Below, one piece after another: positions 1-9,437 of a stretch of 64,000 nt of DNA. The position numbers and the translations under genes were made by a program. Origin of the DNA: Halobacteriales archaeon QS_9_68_17 (GTDB taxonomy: Archaea > Halobacteriota > Halobacteria > Halobacteriales > Natronoarchaeaceae); the NCBI GenBank assembly GCA_003023565.1, contig PXSA01000040.1:20682-84681 (forward strand), written 5' to 3'. The notes beneath the pieces are model-generated. The model was not told the origin of the DNA, made no database searches, and saw only the letters and a list, made by a program, of their open reading frames with translations. The stretch's first letter is position 1. The number at the start of each line of letters is the position of its first letter.

Positions 1-145
1 TCCCTGCGGGGAGACGGCCGAAAAGCGTTGCGTCGTCCGCGGCCGCGGTCCCACTACCGACCCCCATCGCGGCCGGCGACGCGCTGCGTTTCACTTTCGC
101 TTCGCCTTCCAAACCCTCTTGCCCGCCGGGACCCTGGTACCGCTG

Positions 146-2902
146 ATGGATGAGAACGGGGTGCCGGTCGACGAGCGCGATCCGCCGTTCGACCCCGACG
201 ACGCGACGATCACGGACGGGGACGTCCTCGAACTGCTGGAACCCGCCGTGCGGGAGTGGTGGGTCGAGGAGTTCGGCGAGTTCGTCCCCGAGAACGACGG
301 CTTCTTCACGCCGCCGCAGGAGGGGGCGATCCCCCTCGTCCACGAGGGGACGAACGCGCTCATCGCCGCGCCGACGGGGAGCGGGAAAACTCTCGCATCT
401 TTTACATCTATTATCAACGAGCTGTTCCGCCGCGAGAAGGCGGAGGGACTGGAGAACTCCGTCTACTGCCTTTACGTCTCGCCGCTGAAGTCGCTCGCGA
501 ACGACATCCACCGGAACCTGGAGGTGCCGTTAGACGGCATCACCGGGATCATGGAGGATCGCGACGAGTCGGTCGACGAGGTTCGCCACGCCATCCGGCA
601 CGGCGACACCAGCGACAGCGAGCGCCAGAAGATGCTGCGGGAGACGCCGCACATCCTCAACACGACGCCGGAGACGCTGGCGATCCTGCTCAACTCGCCG
701 AAGTTCCGCGAGAAGCTCCGCACCGTCGAGTACGTCGTCGTCGACGAGATACATTCGATCGCCGACGGCAAGCGCGGGACGCACCTCTCGGTCAGCCTCG
801 AACGCCTCGAACGGATCGCCGACTCGTCGCCGACCCGGATCGGCTGTTCCGCGACGATCGAACCGCTCTCGGACGTGGCGGAGTTCCTCGTCGGGCAGGA
901 CGACCCCGGCGGCACTCACAGGGACTACGAGATAGTCGACGCCCGCTTCGCCCGGGAGTTCGACATCGAACTCCACTGCCCCACGGACGACCTCATCAAC
1001 ACGCCGCGGGAGGTGGTCCAGAGCCGCTTCTACGACGAACTGCACGACCTGATACGGGACAACACGAACACGCTCGTGTTCACGAACACGCGCTCGGGCG
1101 CGGAGCGGGTCCTCCAGAACCTCCGCGAGCGCTTCGACGCCTACGACGAGGGCAACTCCGGGTGTCACCACGGCAGCCTCTCGAAGGAGGCCCGGCAGGA
1201 CATCGAGGGGCGGCTGAAAGACGGGACGCTCGACGTGGTCACCTCCTCGACCAGCCTCGAACTCGGCATCGACATGCCCCACGTCGACATGGTGGTGCAG
1301 GTCGGATCGCCGAAAAGCGTCGCCGCCCTGCTCCAGCGGGTCGGTCGCGCGGGCCACCGCGTCGGCCAGACCGTGACGGGCCGCGTGGTCGCGCTCGACC
1401 GCGACGAACTCGTCGAGTGCGCGGTCATGCTGAAGAAGGCCGAGGAGGGGTTCGTCGACAGCGTCTCGATCCCGGAGAACGCGCAGGACGTCGCCACCCA
1501 GCACGTCTACGGCATGGCGATAAACGAGGTGATGCCGGAGCCGGAACTCCGCGGCGTGCTTCAGCGCGCCTACCCGTACCGGAACTACGGCGAGGACCGG
1601 TGGGAACAGCTCATGCGCTACCTGACGGCCGACTACGAGGGGCTGGAGGACAAGAACGTCTACGCGAAGGTCTGGCGCGACGAGAACGACCCACCGGACG
1701 GCGAGCACCACTACGAGGACTTCCCGGTCGGCGAGTTGCTGATCGGTAAACGGGGCCGCCTCGCCCGCGTCATCTACATGACGAACATCGGCACCATCCC
1801 GGACTCGTTCACCTGCGACGTGTACACCCGCGGGAGCAACGAGTGGGTCGGCAACTTGGACGAGAACTACCTCGACACGCTGGAGAAAGGCGACGTGTTC
1901 GTCCTCGGCGGCCGGAACTTCCAGTTCAGCTACCGCCGCGGGTCGAAGGTGTACGTCGACCGGACGAGCGCGCGCCCGACCGTCCCCTCATGGTTCTCCG
2001 AGCGCCTGCCGCTGTCGTACGACCTGGGCAGGGAGATACTGGCGTTCCAGGGCGAACTCGTCGAGCGCCTCGAAGCCGGCGGCGCGCCCGCCGTGCGGCG
2101 CTGGCTCCGGGAGTACCCGCTGGACGACGACAGCGTGCGGGCCATCGCCCGGATGTTCGACCAGCAGACCCGCTACGCAGGCCCCGAGAGCGTCAGCACG
2201 GGCGAGCGCATCGCGGTCGAGGAGGAGAAGGACCGCGACGAGTACGAGCGCCACTACTACGTCCACTCCAACTACGGCCGGCGGTTCAACGACGGCCTCT
2301 CGCGGGTGCTCGCCTACCGGTGTGCGCAGGAGACCAACGCCAACGTCTCCGTCGCCGTCGCGGACAACGGCTTCACGCTCTCGATGCCGCTCAACCGGAA
2401 AGTCGACGTGGCGGGCGTCCTGCGCGACCTGAACGCGGGCGACGTGCGCTCGCTCCTGCGCGAGAGCATCGGGGACACCGAACTGCTCCAGCGGTACTTC
2501 CGGATCAACGCGACGCGCTCGCTGATGATCCTGAAGCGGTACAAGGGGTACGAGAAGTCCGCGCAGGAACAGCAGGTCTCCAGCGAGATGCTGCTCGGCT
2601 TCGCGGAGGACCTCGACGACTTCGCCGTCATCGAGGAGACGTACCGCGAGATCCTGGAGGACAAACTGAACGTCGCCGGCATCGAGGAGGTGGTCGCGGC
2701 CATCGGCGCGGGCGAGGTGACGGTCGCCGAGCGGACGGTCGCGTCGCCGTCGCCGCGCGCGTTCGGCCTCGCGACGCTGATGGCCAGCGACGTGGTGCTC
2801 GCCGACGACGAGAGCGCCGCGCTGCAGGCGTTCCACGAGCGCGTCGTCGACGCCATCGGCGACGAGGTGGAGACGACGAGCGTCCTCGCGGGCGACGAGT
2901 GA
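146..2902 (+). CDS. lhr: Lhr-family ATP-dependent helicase
   Basis: This is a superfamily 2 DNA/RNA helicase of the Lhr type, thought to act in DNA repair and fork remodelling. Visible motifs are Walker A (APTGSGKTLASF, near residue 77), a DEIH box (VDEIHSIADGKRGTHLSVSLERL), the motif III region GCSATI, and motifs V/VI (STSLELGIDMP, QRVGRAGH), followed by a long C-terminal extension typical of Lhr. I chose the ATG at 146 rather than the upstream in-frame start in the ORF track, because the extra residues are not acidic haloarchaeal protein sequence. The length of 918 residues fits Lhr-core proteins. A second DNA-processing enzyme lies close by at 3671-6418. Confidence 0.9.
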   Translation: MDENGVPVDERDPPFDPDDATITDGDVLELLEPAVREWWVEEFGEFVPENDGFFTPPQEGAIPLVHEGTNALIAAPTGSGKTLASFTSIINELFRREKAEGLENSVYCLYVSPLKSLANDIHRNLEVPLDGITGIMEDRDESVDEVRHAIRHGDTSDSERQKMLRETPHILNTTPETLAILLNSPKFREKLRTVEYVVVDEIHSIADGKRGTHLSVSLERLERIADSSPTRIGCSATIEPLSDVAEFLVGQDDPGGTHRDYEIVDARFAREFDIELHCPTDDLINTPREVVQSRFYDELHDLIRDNTNTLVFTNTRSGAERVLQNLRERFDAYDEGNSGCHHGSLSKEARQDIEGRLKDGTLDVVTSSTSLELGIDMPHVDMVVQVGSPKSVAALLQRVGRAGHRVGQTVTGRVVALDRDELVECAVMLKKAEEGFVDSVSIPENAQDVATQHVYGMAINEVMPEPELRGVLQRAYPYRNYGEDRWEQLMRYLTADYEGLEDKNVYAKVWRDENDPPDGEHHYEDFPVGELLIGKRGRLARVIYMTNIGTIPDSFTCDVYTRGSNEWVGNLDENYLDTLEKGDVFVLGGRNFQFSYRRGSKVYVDRTSARPTVPSWFSERLPLSYDLGREILAFQGELVERLEAGGAPAVRRWLREYPLDDDSVRAIARMFDQQTRYAGPESVSTGERIAVEEEKDRDEYERHYYVHSNYGRRFNDGLSRVLAYRCAQETNANVSVAVADNGFTLSMPLNRKVDVAGVLRDLNAGDVRSLLRESIGDTELLQRYFRINATRSLMILKRYKGYEKSAQEQQVSSEMLLGFAEDLDDFAVIEETYREILEDKLNVAGIEEVVAAIGAGEVTVAERTVASPSPRAFGLATLMASDVVLADDESAALQAFHERVVDAIGDEVETTSVLAGDE

Positions 2903-2954
2903 ACGGCCGCCGCCCGCGACCGACTTCTAAATGGCTCGCGCCCCTTGGGAGCGT

Positions 2955-3674
2955 ATGGGACCGTCGCTACTGTCCATGGAATGGCGCGACCTCCTGTTCG
3001 CGCACTACCCGGTCGCGCCGGAGCGCCTCCGCGCGCGACTGCCCGAGCGCGTCTCGGTCGACACCTACGAGGGACAGGCGTGGCTCGGCGTCGTCGCGCT
3101 CACGATGGGCGACGTGCGGCCGCGGTTCGCCCCGTTCGGCCGCACGTTCCCGCAGGTCAACCTCCGCACGTACGTCACGATAGACGGGGACCCGGGCGTC
3201 TACTTCCTCAGCATGGACGCCGACGACCGACTGGCGGTCACCGCCGGTCGCCGAGCGCTCGGCGTCCCGTACTTCGTCGCGGACACGTCTCTCAGTCGGC
3301 GGGGCGCGGAGGTCCGCTTCGAGAGCGAGCGGACCCACGCCGGAGCGGCCGACGCGACGTTCCGCGCCACGTACGGCCCCGACGGGACCCCCGACCCCGT
3401 CCGCTCGGGGACGCTGGAGGAGTTCGCTATCGACCGCTACCGGTTCTACCTCCCCGGTCGAGACGCCATCTACACGGGAGTTCTGGACCACGACCCGTGG
3501 ACGCTCCGGACGGCGTCGGTGACCGTCGACGAGAACACGCTGTTCGCGGCGAGCGACATCGGTCGCCCCGCGGCGGAGCCGCGCTGTCACGTCGCGCCCG
3601 CCAAAGCGGTGACGCTCGGCGACATCGGGCGGCGGGCCGAAGCGGAACCGCGGCAGGAACCGGTCCGGATCTAG
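2955..3674 (+). CDS. YqjF-like DUF2071 protein
   Basis: This conserved protein of about 240 residues resembles the DUF2071/YqjF family, whose function is not established. The N-terminal pattern MEWRDLLFAHYPVAPERLRA and the later LGVPYF segment are typical. I prefer the ATG at 2955 (MGPSLLSMEW) over the GTG/ATG-like upstream start because family members begin just before the MEWRDL motif. No signal peptide or membrane segment is visible. It follows the helicase by about 50 bases and ends in a 4-base convergent overlap (CTAG) with the Dna2-like gene on the other strand. Confidence 0.8.
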   Translation: MGPSLLSMEWRDLLFAHYPVAPERLRARLPERVSVDTYEGQAWLGVVALTMGDVRPRFAPFGRTFPQVNLRTYVTIDGDPGVYFLSMDADDRLAVTAGRRALGVPYFVADTSLSRRGAEVRFESERTHAGAADATFRATYGPDGTPDPVRSGTLEEFAIDRYRFYLPGRDAIYTGVLDHDPWTLRTASVTVDENTLFAASDIGRPAAEPRCHVAPAKAVTLGDIGRRAEAEPRQEPVRI

Positions 3675-6418
3675 GACCGCGCCCACTCGACCATCCGGGC
3701 GTACGCGTCGTCCGTCGCGAGCGCGTCCGCGTCGCCGACGAGCACCAGCGACCGCTTGGCCCGCGTGAGCGCCACGTTCACACGACGGTAATCCTCGAAG
3801 ACCGGGCCGTCGAGGTCGCCGCTGGCGACGAACGAGACGAGTATGACCTCCTTCGAGGAGCCCTGGAACCGGTCCACCGTGTCGACGGTGACCGCGTCGG
3901 GCACCCGTCGGGATATCTCCGCGACCTGCGCGCGGAACGGCGCGATGACGCCGATATCACCCCGTTCGACGCCCGCCGCGGCGAACGCCTCGACCGTCTC
4001 CGCGACCCGCTCGGCCTCGACGGCGTCGGTGTGGCGCGACCCGTCGCCCGGCACGTCGATCATCGTCACGGGGTCCCGCAGGTGGTCCGGGAGCGCGCTC
4101 ACGTCCGCTTCCGGGAGGTCCGAGAGGCGTTGGGCCGCCACCTCGCCGGTCGCGGGCCGGAGTTGGCCGTCGTAGAACTCCCGGGAGGCGTAGGCCTGAA
4201 TCCGCTGGGCCATGCGGTACTGGCGGTCGAGCATGACGCCGGCGTTCGGGTGCTCGTCGATGAGGCGCTCGAACAGCGACTCGGTGAGGTCGTTCTCGGC
4301 GCGGACGACGGGGGGCAACTGCTCGTGGTCGCCGACGAGGACGAACCGGTCGGCGAGGTTGATGGCGGCAAGCGTCTCCGGCTCGGTCAACTGGGCCGCC
4401 TCGTCGACGACGGCCACGTCGAACGACTGCTCGCGCATCACCCGGGACCCGCAGGTGGCCGTCGTCGCGGCGACGACCGGGGCCTCGCGGAGTTCCCGGA
4501 CGCGCTCGCCCGGGTCGCCGCGCTGTTCTAAGCGCACGTCCTGCATGTCCTCGCGGACGCCGGACTCGGTGCCGACTCGGAGAACGGCCTCGAAGTCCCG
4601 GTCCCGAACCGCCTCCAGCGCGTTGTCAACCGCGCGGTTGGTGAACGCCGACAGCAGGACGCGGTCGCCCCGTTCGACGAGCGCCCGGATCGTCCGGGCG
4701 ATGGTGTACGTCTTGCCCGTCCCCGGCGGCCCGTGGACCAGCGCGAACTCCTCCGCGGCGACGGCCGTCGTCACGGCATCGTTCTGCGCCGCGTTGTTGT
4801 CGATGAACGTCTCGCTCACGTCCCCGAACGCCGGGTCAGCCCGGTCGAACAGCACGTCCTTCCGGCGCTCGCTCCCTTTCAACAGGCCGTCGTGGAGCGC
4901 CGTGAGCATGCGGTCGGCGGAGAGCTCCGAGGGGTACACGTCGAGCCGACACAGGTCCACCGGTTCGTCGGCGCTGACGACGACTGCCTCGTCGAGTCGT
5001 TCGACGCGGGCCAGTTCGGCGTGTCCGTCGACGGGGTCGCCGTCGCTGGCCAGTACCACGTCGCCCTCGCGGATCTTCGAGACGGCGTAACCGGACTCCG
5101 TCTCGCTGCCCGACGAGCGTCGCTCGTCGACGTCGTCCGTGCGTTCGGCGCGGAGTTCCCACCGGCCGCCGTCGAGTTGCCGGCGGTCGGTCGGCTCCAG
5201 GTCTACGAGCGCGCGGTCGTCGTCGGCCCGCTCCTCGCCGGTCTGTTCCCACAGTTTCGCGTACTCGCGGTGGGTCTCGCGGCGCTCCTCCTCGATGGCG
5301 CGGTAGAACCGGTCGAAGTACTCGCGCTCCTCAGCGGGGATCGCCCGGCCGATCCGTCCGGCCTTCGACTCCTGGTCGAGGCGGCCCGAGACCACCTGAC
5401 AGGTGTCCTGCTCGAAGCAGTAGTCGCAGGTGGCGTCCGCCTCGTACCCGGTCGGCACGTCCATGTCGTGTTCCATCGCCGCGATCTCGTTGCGCGTGCG
5501 GACGACGAACTTCAGCAGCCCGTCGCCGACGGAGAACTCCTTTGCCGGCGAGAGGTCGCCGGTCGCCTCGGACCGGTCGAGCGCGGAGTTCTTCGTGTAC
5601 AGCAGCGTCCCCGTGTCGGCGGGGACGCCCCGCTCCTGTAACAGGAGCGCGTAGCAGGCCGCCTGGATCTTGTCGTGGAACCGCGGCTCCCGCTTCGTGT
5701 TCTTCCCGGTCTTCAGTTCGACCGGCATCCCGCGACGGACCGCGTCGGCCCGACCCTTGATGCCGAACGTCTCGCTGATGAGCGTCTGCTCGCTGCGCCA
5801 CTCGCTCTCCGCGGGCGCGAACGCCCGCTCCGAGGATTCGTCGGCAGCGGCCGACCTCTCCTGGTCCGTCAGCACGCCCTGGTTCAGCCAGCTCTCGATG
5901 GCCATCGCGTTCCGGCGGACCTCCTCCTCGACCTCCTCGCGCGTCCGCCCGAGCAGGCCCAGTTCCAGCCCCGCCTCCTCGACGCGGTCCGGGATCGACT
6001 CGTCCAGGTCGCGCCCGCGGAGCAGGTCGCCGAACACCTCGTGGACGATGGTCCCCTTGACGACCGGGTACGCAAGCGGGATCCCCGAGAGCTTGTTCAG
6101 GTAGTACATCCGGGGGCACTGCACCCACGAGCGGACGTCGGTCACGTCGACGAGGAAGTCCGGTTCGAGCACGACGTACGAGTCGCCGGTCGTGGCGTAG
6201 CCGCCGTCGTAGTCGTCTCGCTCCGCGTCGGTGACGAGTAGCTCCATCCCCGGTTCGACGAGTTCGGCCGTCGCCGTCCACTTCCCCCACAGCGTTACCG
6301 GCACCGGCTCCGCGCCCGCCGAGAGCCGGACCGGCACCTCCGCGAGGTCGCTCTCGCCGTACTGCGTCGAGACGGTTCGAACCTCGGCCGCGCCCGCGGC
6401 GGTTCCCCGAACGTTCAC
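3671..6418 (-). CDS. dna2: Dna2-like Cas4-nuclease/SF1 helicase
   Basis: This 915-residue protein joins an N-terminal beta-rich region, a Cas4/RecB-type nuclease and a C-terminal superfamily 1 helicase. The nuclease part carries an iron-sulfur cysteine set: one Cys in WVQCPRMYYL and three in CDYCFEQDTC. The helicase part has Walker [11 protein letters not shown], the Walker B-like VVDEAAQLTEPE, and the late motifs QYRM and VDTVDRFQGSSKEV. The order matches archaeal and eukaryotic Dna2, which processes 5' flaps and resected ends. The start is a GTG at 6418; no ATG lies near. It runs opposite to the Lhr gene. Confidence 0.88.
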   Translation of the reverse strand: MNVRGTAAGAAEVRTVSTQYGESDLAEVPVRLSAGAEPVPVTLWGKWTATAELVEPGMELLVTDAERDDYDGGYATTGDSYVVLEPDFLVDVTDVRSWVQCPRMYYLNKLSGIPLAYPVVKGTIVHEVFGDLLRGRDLDESIPDRVEEAGLELGLLGRTREEVEEEVRRNAMAIESWLNQGVLTDQERSAAADESSERAFAPAESEWRSEQTLISETFGIKGRADAVRRGMPVELKTGKNTKREPRFHDKIQAACYALLLQERGVPADTGTLLYTKNSALDRSEATGDLSPAKEFSVGDGLLKFVVRTRNEIAAMEHDMDVPTGYEADATCDYCFEQDTCQVVSGRLDQESKAGRIGRAIPAEEREYFDRFYRAIEEERRETHREYAKLWEQTGEERADDDRALVDLEPTDRRQLDGGRWELRAERTDDVDERRSSGSETESGYAVSKIREGDVVLASDGDPVDGHAELARVERLDEAVVVSADEPVDLCRLDVYPSELSADRMLTALHDGLLKGSERRKDVLFDRADPAFGDVSETFIDNNAAQNDAVTTAVAAEEFALVHGPPGTGKTYTIARTIRALVERGDRVLLSAFTNRAVDNALEAVRDRDFEAVLRVGTESGVREDMQDVRLEQRGDPGERVRELREAPVVAATTATCGSRVMREQSFDVAVVDEAAQLTEPETLAAINLADRFVLVGDHEQLPPVVRAENDLTESLFERLIDEHPNAGVMLDRQYRMAQRIQAYASREFYDGQLRPATGEVAAQRLSDLPEADVSALPDHLRDPVTMIDVPGDGSRHTDAVEAERVAETVEAFAAAGVERGDIGVIAPFRAQVAEISRRVPDAVTVDTVDRFQGSSKEVILVSFVASGDLDGPVFEDYRRVNVALTRAKRSLVLVGDADALATDDAYARMVEWARS

Positions 6419-6558
6419 TATCCCGTCACAGGTCGCCCGGCCCCAAAAGCGCTACTGGTCCGGGTCACCGTTCGGAGCCGCGGACGGACCCGCCCTCCGA
6501 GCCTGCCCGGGTCGCCACGACCGACACGTTCTTTCCGATAGGTTCGCAACGTCCCGAC

Positions 6559-7110
6559 ATGCGGGTTCGCGACTGGGACGACATCGTGGAGGACGTCGTG
6601 GAACAGGACGTCGACCCACAGGGCTGGCGCGCCGTCGCGGGCGACCGCGGGGGCGGCGTCGGCGAGGACCTCTACGTCGGTCACCCGGCCGCGGGCGTCT
6701 ACCAGCTGAAGACGTACGCCAAGAACCCGTTCAACGTGCGAGGGGTCGGCGCGCGCGTCGCCCGGCACCTCGACGACGAGATCGGGTCGTACCTCCCGGC
6801 GGAGTCCGACACCGGACGGTTCGCCGTGCGGTCGCCCCCGGACGACGAGGACGAGGCCGAGGACAGGGCGTCCCACCTCGAAGCGGTGATCGAGGCCCAC
6901 GCCGACGCGCCGACGACGCCCGGCGACCTGTTCGACGACGTGATGGAGGCGCTGGACAGCCCCGCGTTCGGCCCGATGGAGTACGACCAGTACGACCGCC
7001 CCGACGAACTGGACGAACTCTCGTCGACGTTCGAGGAGGCCGAGGAACTGCTCGACGCGGAGTTAGAGGACCTCGTCGACGACGACGGCGTGGGGCGCGG
7101 TTTCCAGTGA
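6559..7110 (+). CDS. conserved haloarchaeal hypothetical protein
   Basis: This 183-residue acidic protein is not assigned to a function. It starts MRVRDWDDIVEDVVEQD and has a central segment (YQLKTYAKNPFNVRGVGARVARHLD) that looks like a folded core, then an acidic tail rich in Glu and Asp. No membrane helix or metal motif is visible. High G/C at third positions and a clean start after a non-coding gap support a real gene. It stands alone between the divergent Dna2-like gene and a small NTF2-like gene. Confidence 0.7.
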   Translation: MRVRDWDDIVEDVVEQDVDPQGWRAVAGDRGGGVGEDLYVGHPAAGVYQLKTYAKNPFNVRGVGARVARHLDDEIGSYLPAESDTGRFAVRSPPDDEDEAEDRASHLEAVIEAHADAPTTPGDLFDDVMEALDSPAFGPMEYDQYDRPDELDELSSTFEEAEELLDAELEDLVDDDGVGRGFQ

Positions 7111-7141
7111 GTACAAACGCGCGGCTCCCGTGTAGTGCGGT

Positions 7142-7534
7142 ATGACCGCCGCCGACACGGTCCGCGAGTACTACGAGTCGCTGCGCCGCGGGGAGCCGCT
7201 GTACCCGTACTTCGTCGAAGACCCCCGGACGGCCAAGTTCGGGGTCTCGGAGTCGCTGCTTGGCTACGACGACGTGGCCGAGGCGCTCCGCGAGCAGAGG
7301 CGCACGACCGAAGCGTGGACGGTCGACTCCCGCCGGCTCAGCGTCGCCGAGCGCGACGGTTATGCCTGGTTCAGCGACGAGGTGGACCTCGGGTGGACCG
7401 ATTCGTCGTCGGGCCGCAGGCGCGCGTATCCGACCCGCTGGAGCGGCACGCTGGAGCGACACGACGGCGAGTGGCTGTTCGCCGAACTGCACGTCAGCGC
7501 GCCGGACGAGTCCCTGGCGGCGGCCGGTGACTGA
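7142..7534 (+). CDS. NTF2/SnoaL-like fold protein
   Basis: This 130-residue protein has the pattern of the NTF2-like superfamily: an N-terminal helix (VREYYESLRRGEPLYPYF), then a run of beta strands ending in RWSGTLERHDGEWLFAELH. Such proteins include small enzymes and ligand-binding proteins; no substrate can be inferred here. The next small gene starts 2 bases after its stop codon, so the two are probably co-transcribed. Confidence 0.7.
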   Translation: MTAADTVREYYESLRRGEPLYPYFVEDPRTAKFGVSESLLGYDDVAEALREQRRTTEAWTVDSRRLSVAERDGYAWFSDEVDLGWTDSSSGRRRAYPTRWSGTLERHDGEWLFAELHVSAPDESLAAAGD

Positions 7535-7535
7535 G

Positions 7536-7739
7536 ATGGTCGGCCCGTCGATCTCGGAGGAGCAGCGAGAGCGGAGTCGAACGCGACTGAAGGCCGGGTT
7601 CGTCCTCCTCGTCGGCGTGTCGGCCGGCATGATCGCGGTCCAGGGGAACGCGTCGCTGCCGAGCGTCCTCGCCGTGGTCGCCGCGGGGCTCGTCCTCGGC
7701 GTCCTCCTCGTGTACTACCTCTCATCGATCGTTCCCTGA
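7536..7739 (+). CDS. small two-helix membrane protein
   Basis: This 67-residue protein starts at the ATG just after the TGA of the NTF2-like gene (TGAGATG). It has a basic and polar N-terminus (SEEQRERSRTRLK) followed by two hydrophobic stretches, AGFVLLVGVSAGMIAVQG and LAVVAAGLVLGVLLVYYL. The ORF track shows it only as the tail of a longer frame. It is likely a small integral membrane protein of unknown function, translationally coupled to its neighbour. Confidence 0.65.
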   Translation: MVGPSISEEQRERSRTRLKAGFVLLVGVSAGMIAVQGNASLPSVLAVVAAGLVLGVLLVYYLSSIVP

Positions 7740-7835
7740 CCGGGGGCGGGCCTGGAATCACCTAACCGAAACCGTCCGCCTACCTCGCGGTCGGCGACGG
7801 TCGCGACGGGTCGCTCTCCGGCGACTCCTCGGACG

Positions 7836-8039
7836 TTAGCCGTCGTGGACGACGTAGAACCGTTCGTCTTCCGGGTCCTCGACCACCGCAGCGTCGCTGT
7901 CGATAGCGACGTCGACAGGATCGCCGAGCGACACCGCCTCCGCCCGGGGAAGCTCGCGGACCGCCGGCGGGAGCGAGACGACGCTTATCCACTCGTCGTG
8001 CTCCGCTCGCGCCGCGTCGAAGGCGAGCCGTTCAGGGAT
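7836..8039 (-). CDS. small ORF lacking a standard start codon
   Basis: Translating the minus strand here gives 67 codons ending FYVVHDG and TAA, with acidic composition and high third-position GC like its neighbours. The frame opens with ATC inside the stop region of the zincin-like gene (GATCCCTGAACGG); no in-frame ATG, GTG or TTG precedes the conserved-looking part, and upstream translation becomes non-protein-like. If the C were a G the start would be a normal overlapping ATG. It is either a gene with a mutated or misread start, or a remnant. The ORF track does not list it. Confidence 0.4.
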   Translation of the reverse strand: MPERLAFDAARAEHDEWISVVSLPPAVRELPRAEAVSLGDPVDVAIDSDAAVVEDPEDERFYVVHDG

Positions 8040-8988
8040 CGACGCGGCGGATCCACGACCGCGGCGAATCGACCTCGTCGGGCGTCGGGAGGGTCTCCGG
8101 GCGCTCCCACACCGCGCCGGCGGCGGCCACGCCGCGTTCCTCGGCGACCGTCTCGAAGAACGCCTTGCCGCGTTCGTACTGGCGGCGCTTCAGCCCGAGC
8201 CCGAGCGCGCGGCGGACGAGGTGGGCGAGCGGGCCGCGGCCCTGCCGGCGCTGGTCGAGTTTCCGCCGGAGGTCGGCGTACTCGTCGTCGAACGCGTGGT
8301 CCATCAACAGCTCGGCGTACCCCTCGACGACGGTCATCACGGCGTCGAGTTCCTTGAACGCGTCGCGGTCGAGCGACCCGTCGGCCACCGCGCCGATGCC
8401 GCGTTCCATGTGTTCTTCGAGGTGTTCTGAGAGCCACGGTGCCGCGCCGAACTCGGCCGCGTGTGTCACCTCGTGGAACGCGATCCACCGTCGGAAACGG
8501 GCGTACTCGACGTTCAGCGAGTCGGCGGTGCGGCGGATGTTCGGGCGGACGAAGTAGAGCGCGTGGTCGTCCGGCTCCTCGGCGAGCAACAGCGGGTCGT
8601 ACTGCCCGAGGACGTTGCGGGCGAGAAAGCCGAGCATGAAGCTCGTCGATCCGGTGTTGACGACGCGCGCCGCGCCGGGGAAGAAGTCCGCCGTCTCCTC
8701 CTCCAGCGGCCGCATCAGGCGGCCGAACGTCTCGACGTTGGCGTCGATCCAGTGATGCCGGTTCTGGATCTCGACGGCGCGGGGCACGTCGAACTCCAGG
8801 TCGGCGACCCCGCGGACGCGGCGGCGCGCGTCGCGAACGTCGTCCGCGTAGCCGTCAGCCTCGGCCTCCGAGACGTCGATCGATCCCGCTTCTGTCGACG
8901 CCTTCGCGGCCTCAGCGACCGCGCTCCAGTCTATCGGTCCCTCGCCGGAGGCGGACGTAACGGCCCGGACGCTACGGTAGAGGTTCAC
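8032..8988 (-). CDS. zincin-like metallopeptidase (F420-associated family)
   Basis: This 318-residue protein has the zinc-binding motif HEVTHAAEF (HExxH near residue 156), in the context FRRWIAFHEVTHA typical of the zincin-like family annotated as coenzyme F420 biosynthesis-associated. The actual function of that family is unknown. The final residues (SPRSWIRRVDP) overlap an unannotated small frame. No signal peptide is seen, so it is probably cytoplasmic. It stands alone and faces the next minus-strand gene. Confidence 0.8.
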   Translation of the reverse strand: MNLYRSVRAVTSASGEGPIDWSAVAEAAKASTEAGSIDVSEAEADGYADDVRDARRRVRGVADLEFDVPRAVEIQNRHHWIDANVETFGRLMRPLEEETADFFPGAARVVNTGSTSFMLGFLARNVLGQYDPLLLAEEPDDHALYFVRPNIRRTADSLNVEYARFRRWIAFHEVTHAAEFGAAPWLSEHLEEHMERGIGAVADGSLDRDAFKELDAVMTVVEGYAELLMDHAFDDEYADLRRKLDQRRQGRGPLAHLVRRALGLGLKRRQYERGKAFFETVAEERGVAAAGAVWERPETLPTPDEVDSPRSWIRRVDP

Positions 8989-9059
8989 GGTGAGTTCAAT
9001 TGCGGCCGAGCGGACAAAACCCTTCTCCCGATGGAGACGAACGCCGCCCGGTTCGGCGG

Positions 9060-9329
9060 TTACGCGGGTTCCTCGACCGTGTATTCGGGTTCGGCGTCGA
9101 ACTCCTCCTCGTCGTCGCCGCCGCGGACCTTGCGGACGACGGCGGCGGTGAGGACGAGCGCGACGAGGCCGATCAGGACCTTGCCGCCGCTGCCCCCGTC
9201 GTCCGCGTCCTCGACCTCGACCGCGGTCCCGCCGTCGGACCGGGAGCGGCCCTCGTCGCCGCTCAGCCAGCTGGGAGAGAACTGCGGGTTGCCATCAACT
9301 TCCACCTTCAACAGGGTAATGTCGACCAT
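9060..9329 (-). CDS. small single-span membrane protein
   Basis: This 89-residue protein starts at MVDITLLKVEVDG and ends in an acidic tail (DDEEEFDAEPEYTVEEPA). One hydrophobic helix (KVLIGLVALVLTAAVVRK) sits after an Asp/Gly-rich linker. The ORF track lists a much longer frame, but everything upstream of this ATG is antisense of the M42 peptidase. Function is unknown; it is probably membrane anchored with a soluble N-terminal domain. Confidence 0.65.
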   Translation of the reverse strand: MVDITLLKVEVDGNPQFSPSWLSGDEGRSRSDGGTAVEVEDADDGGSGGKVLIGLVALVLTAAVVRKVRGGDDEEEFDAEPEYTVEEPA

Positions 9330-9437
9330 GTCTCGACGTTCGACGGGCACGGTCTTAGACGTGGGGGGCGGTCCGGGTCGGCACCCGGGGACTTCCGGAA
9401 GGGACAGGGTTTCGTCGCCGCGGTGGCAAGCGGACGC

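Noticed and set aside
530-1711. Minus-strand ORF of 393 aa
   Set aside because: Antisense shadow of the helicase gene with Val/Arg-rich composition; typical in high-GC DNA.
256-1749. Long plus-strand ORF (497 aa) inside the helicase gene
   Set aside because: Arg/Gly/Pro-rich, a shifted-frame shadow of the Lhr gene; no domain visible.
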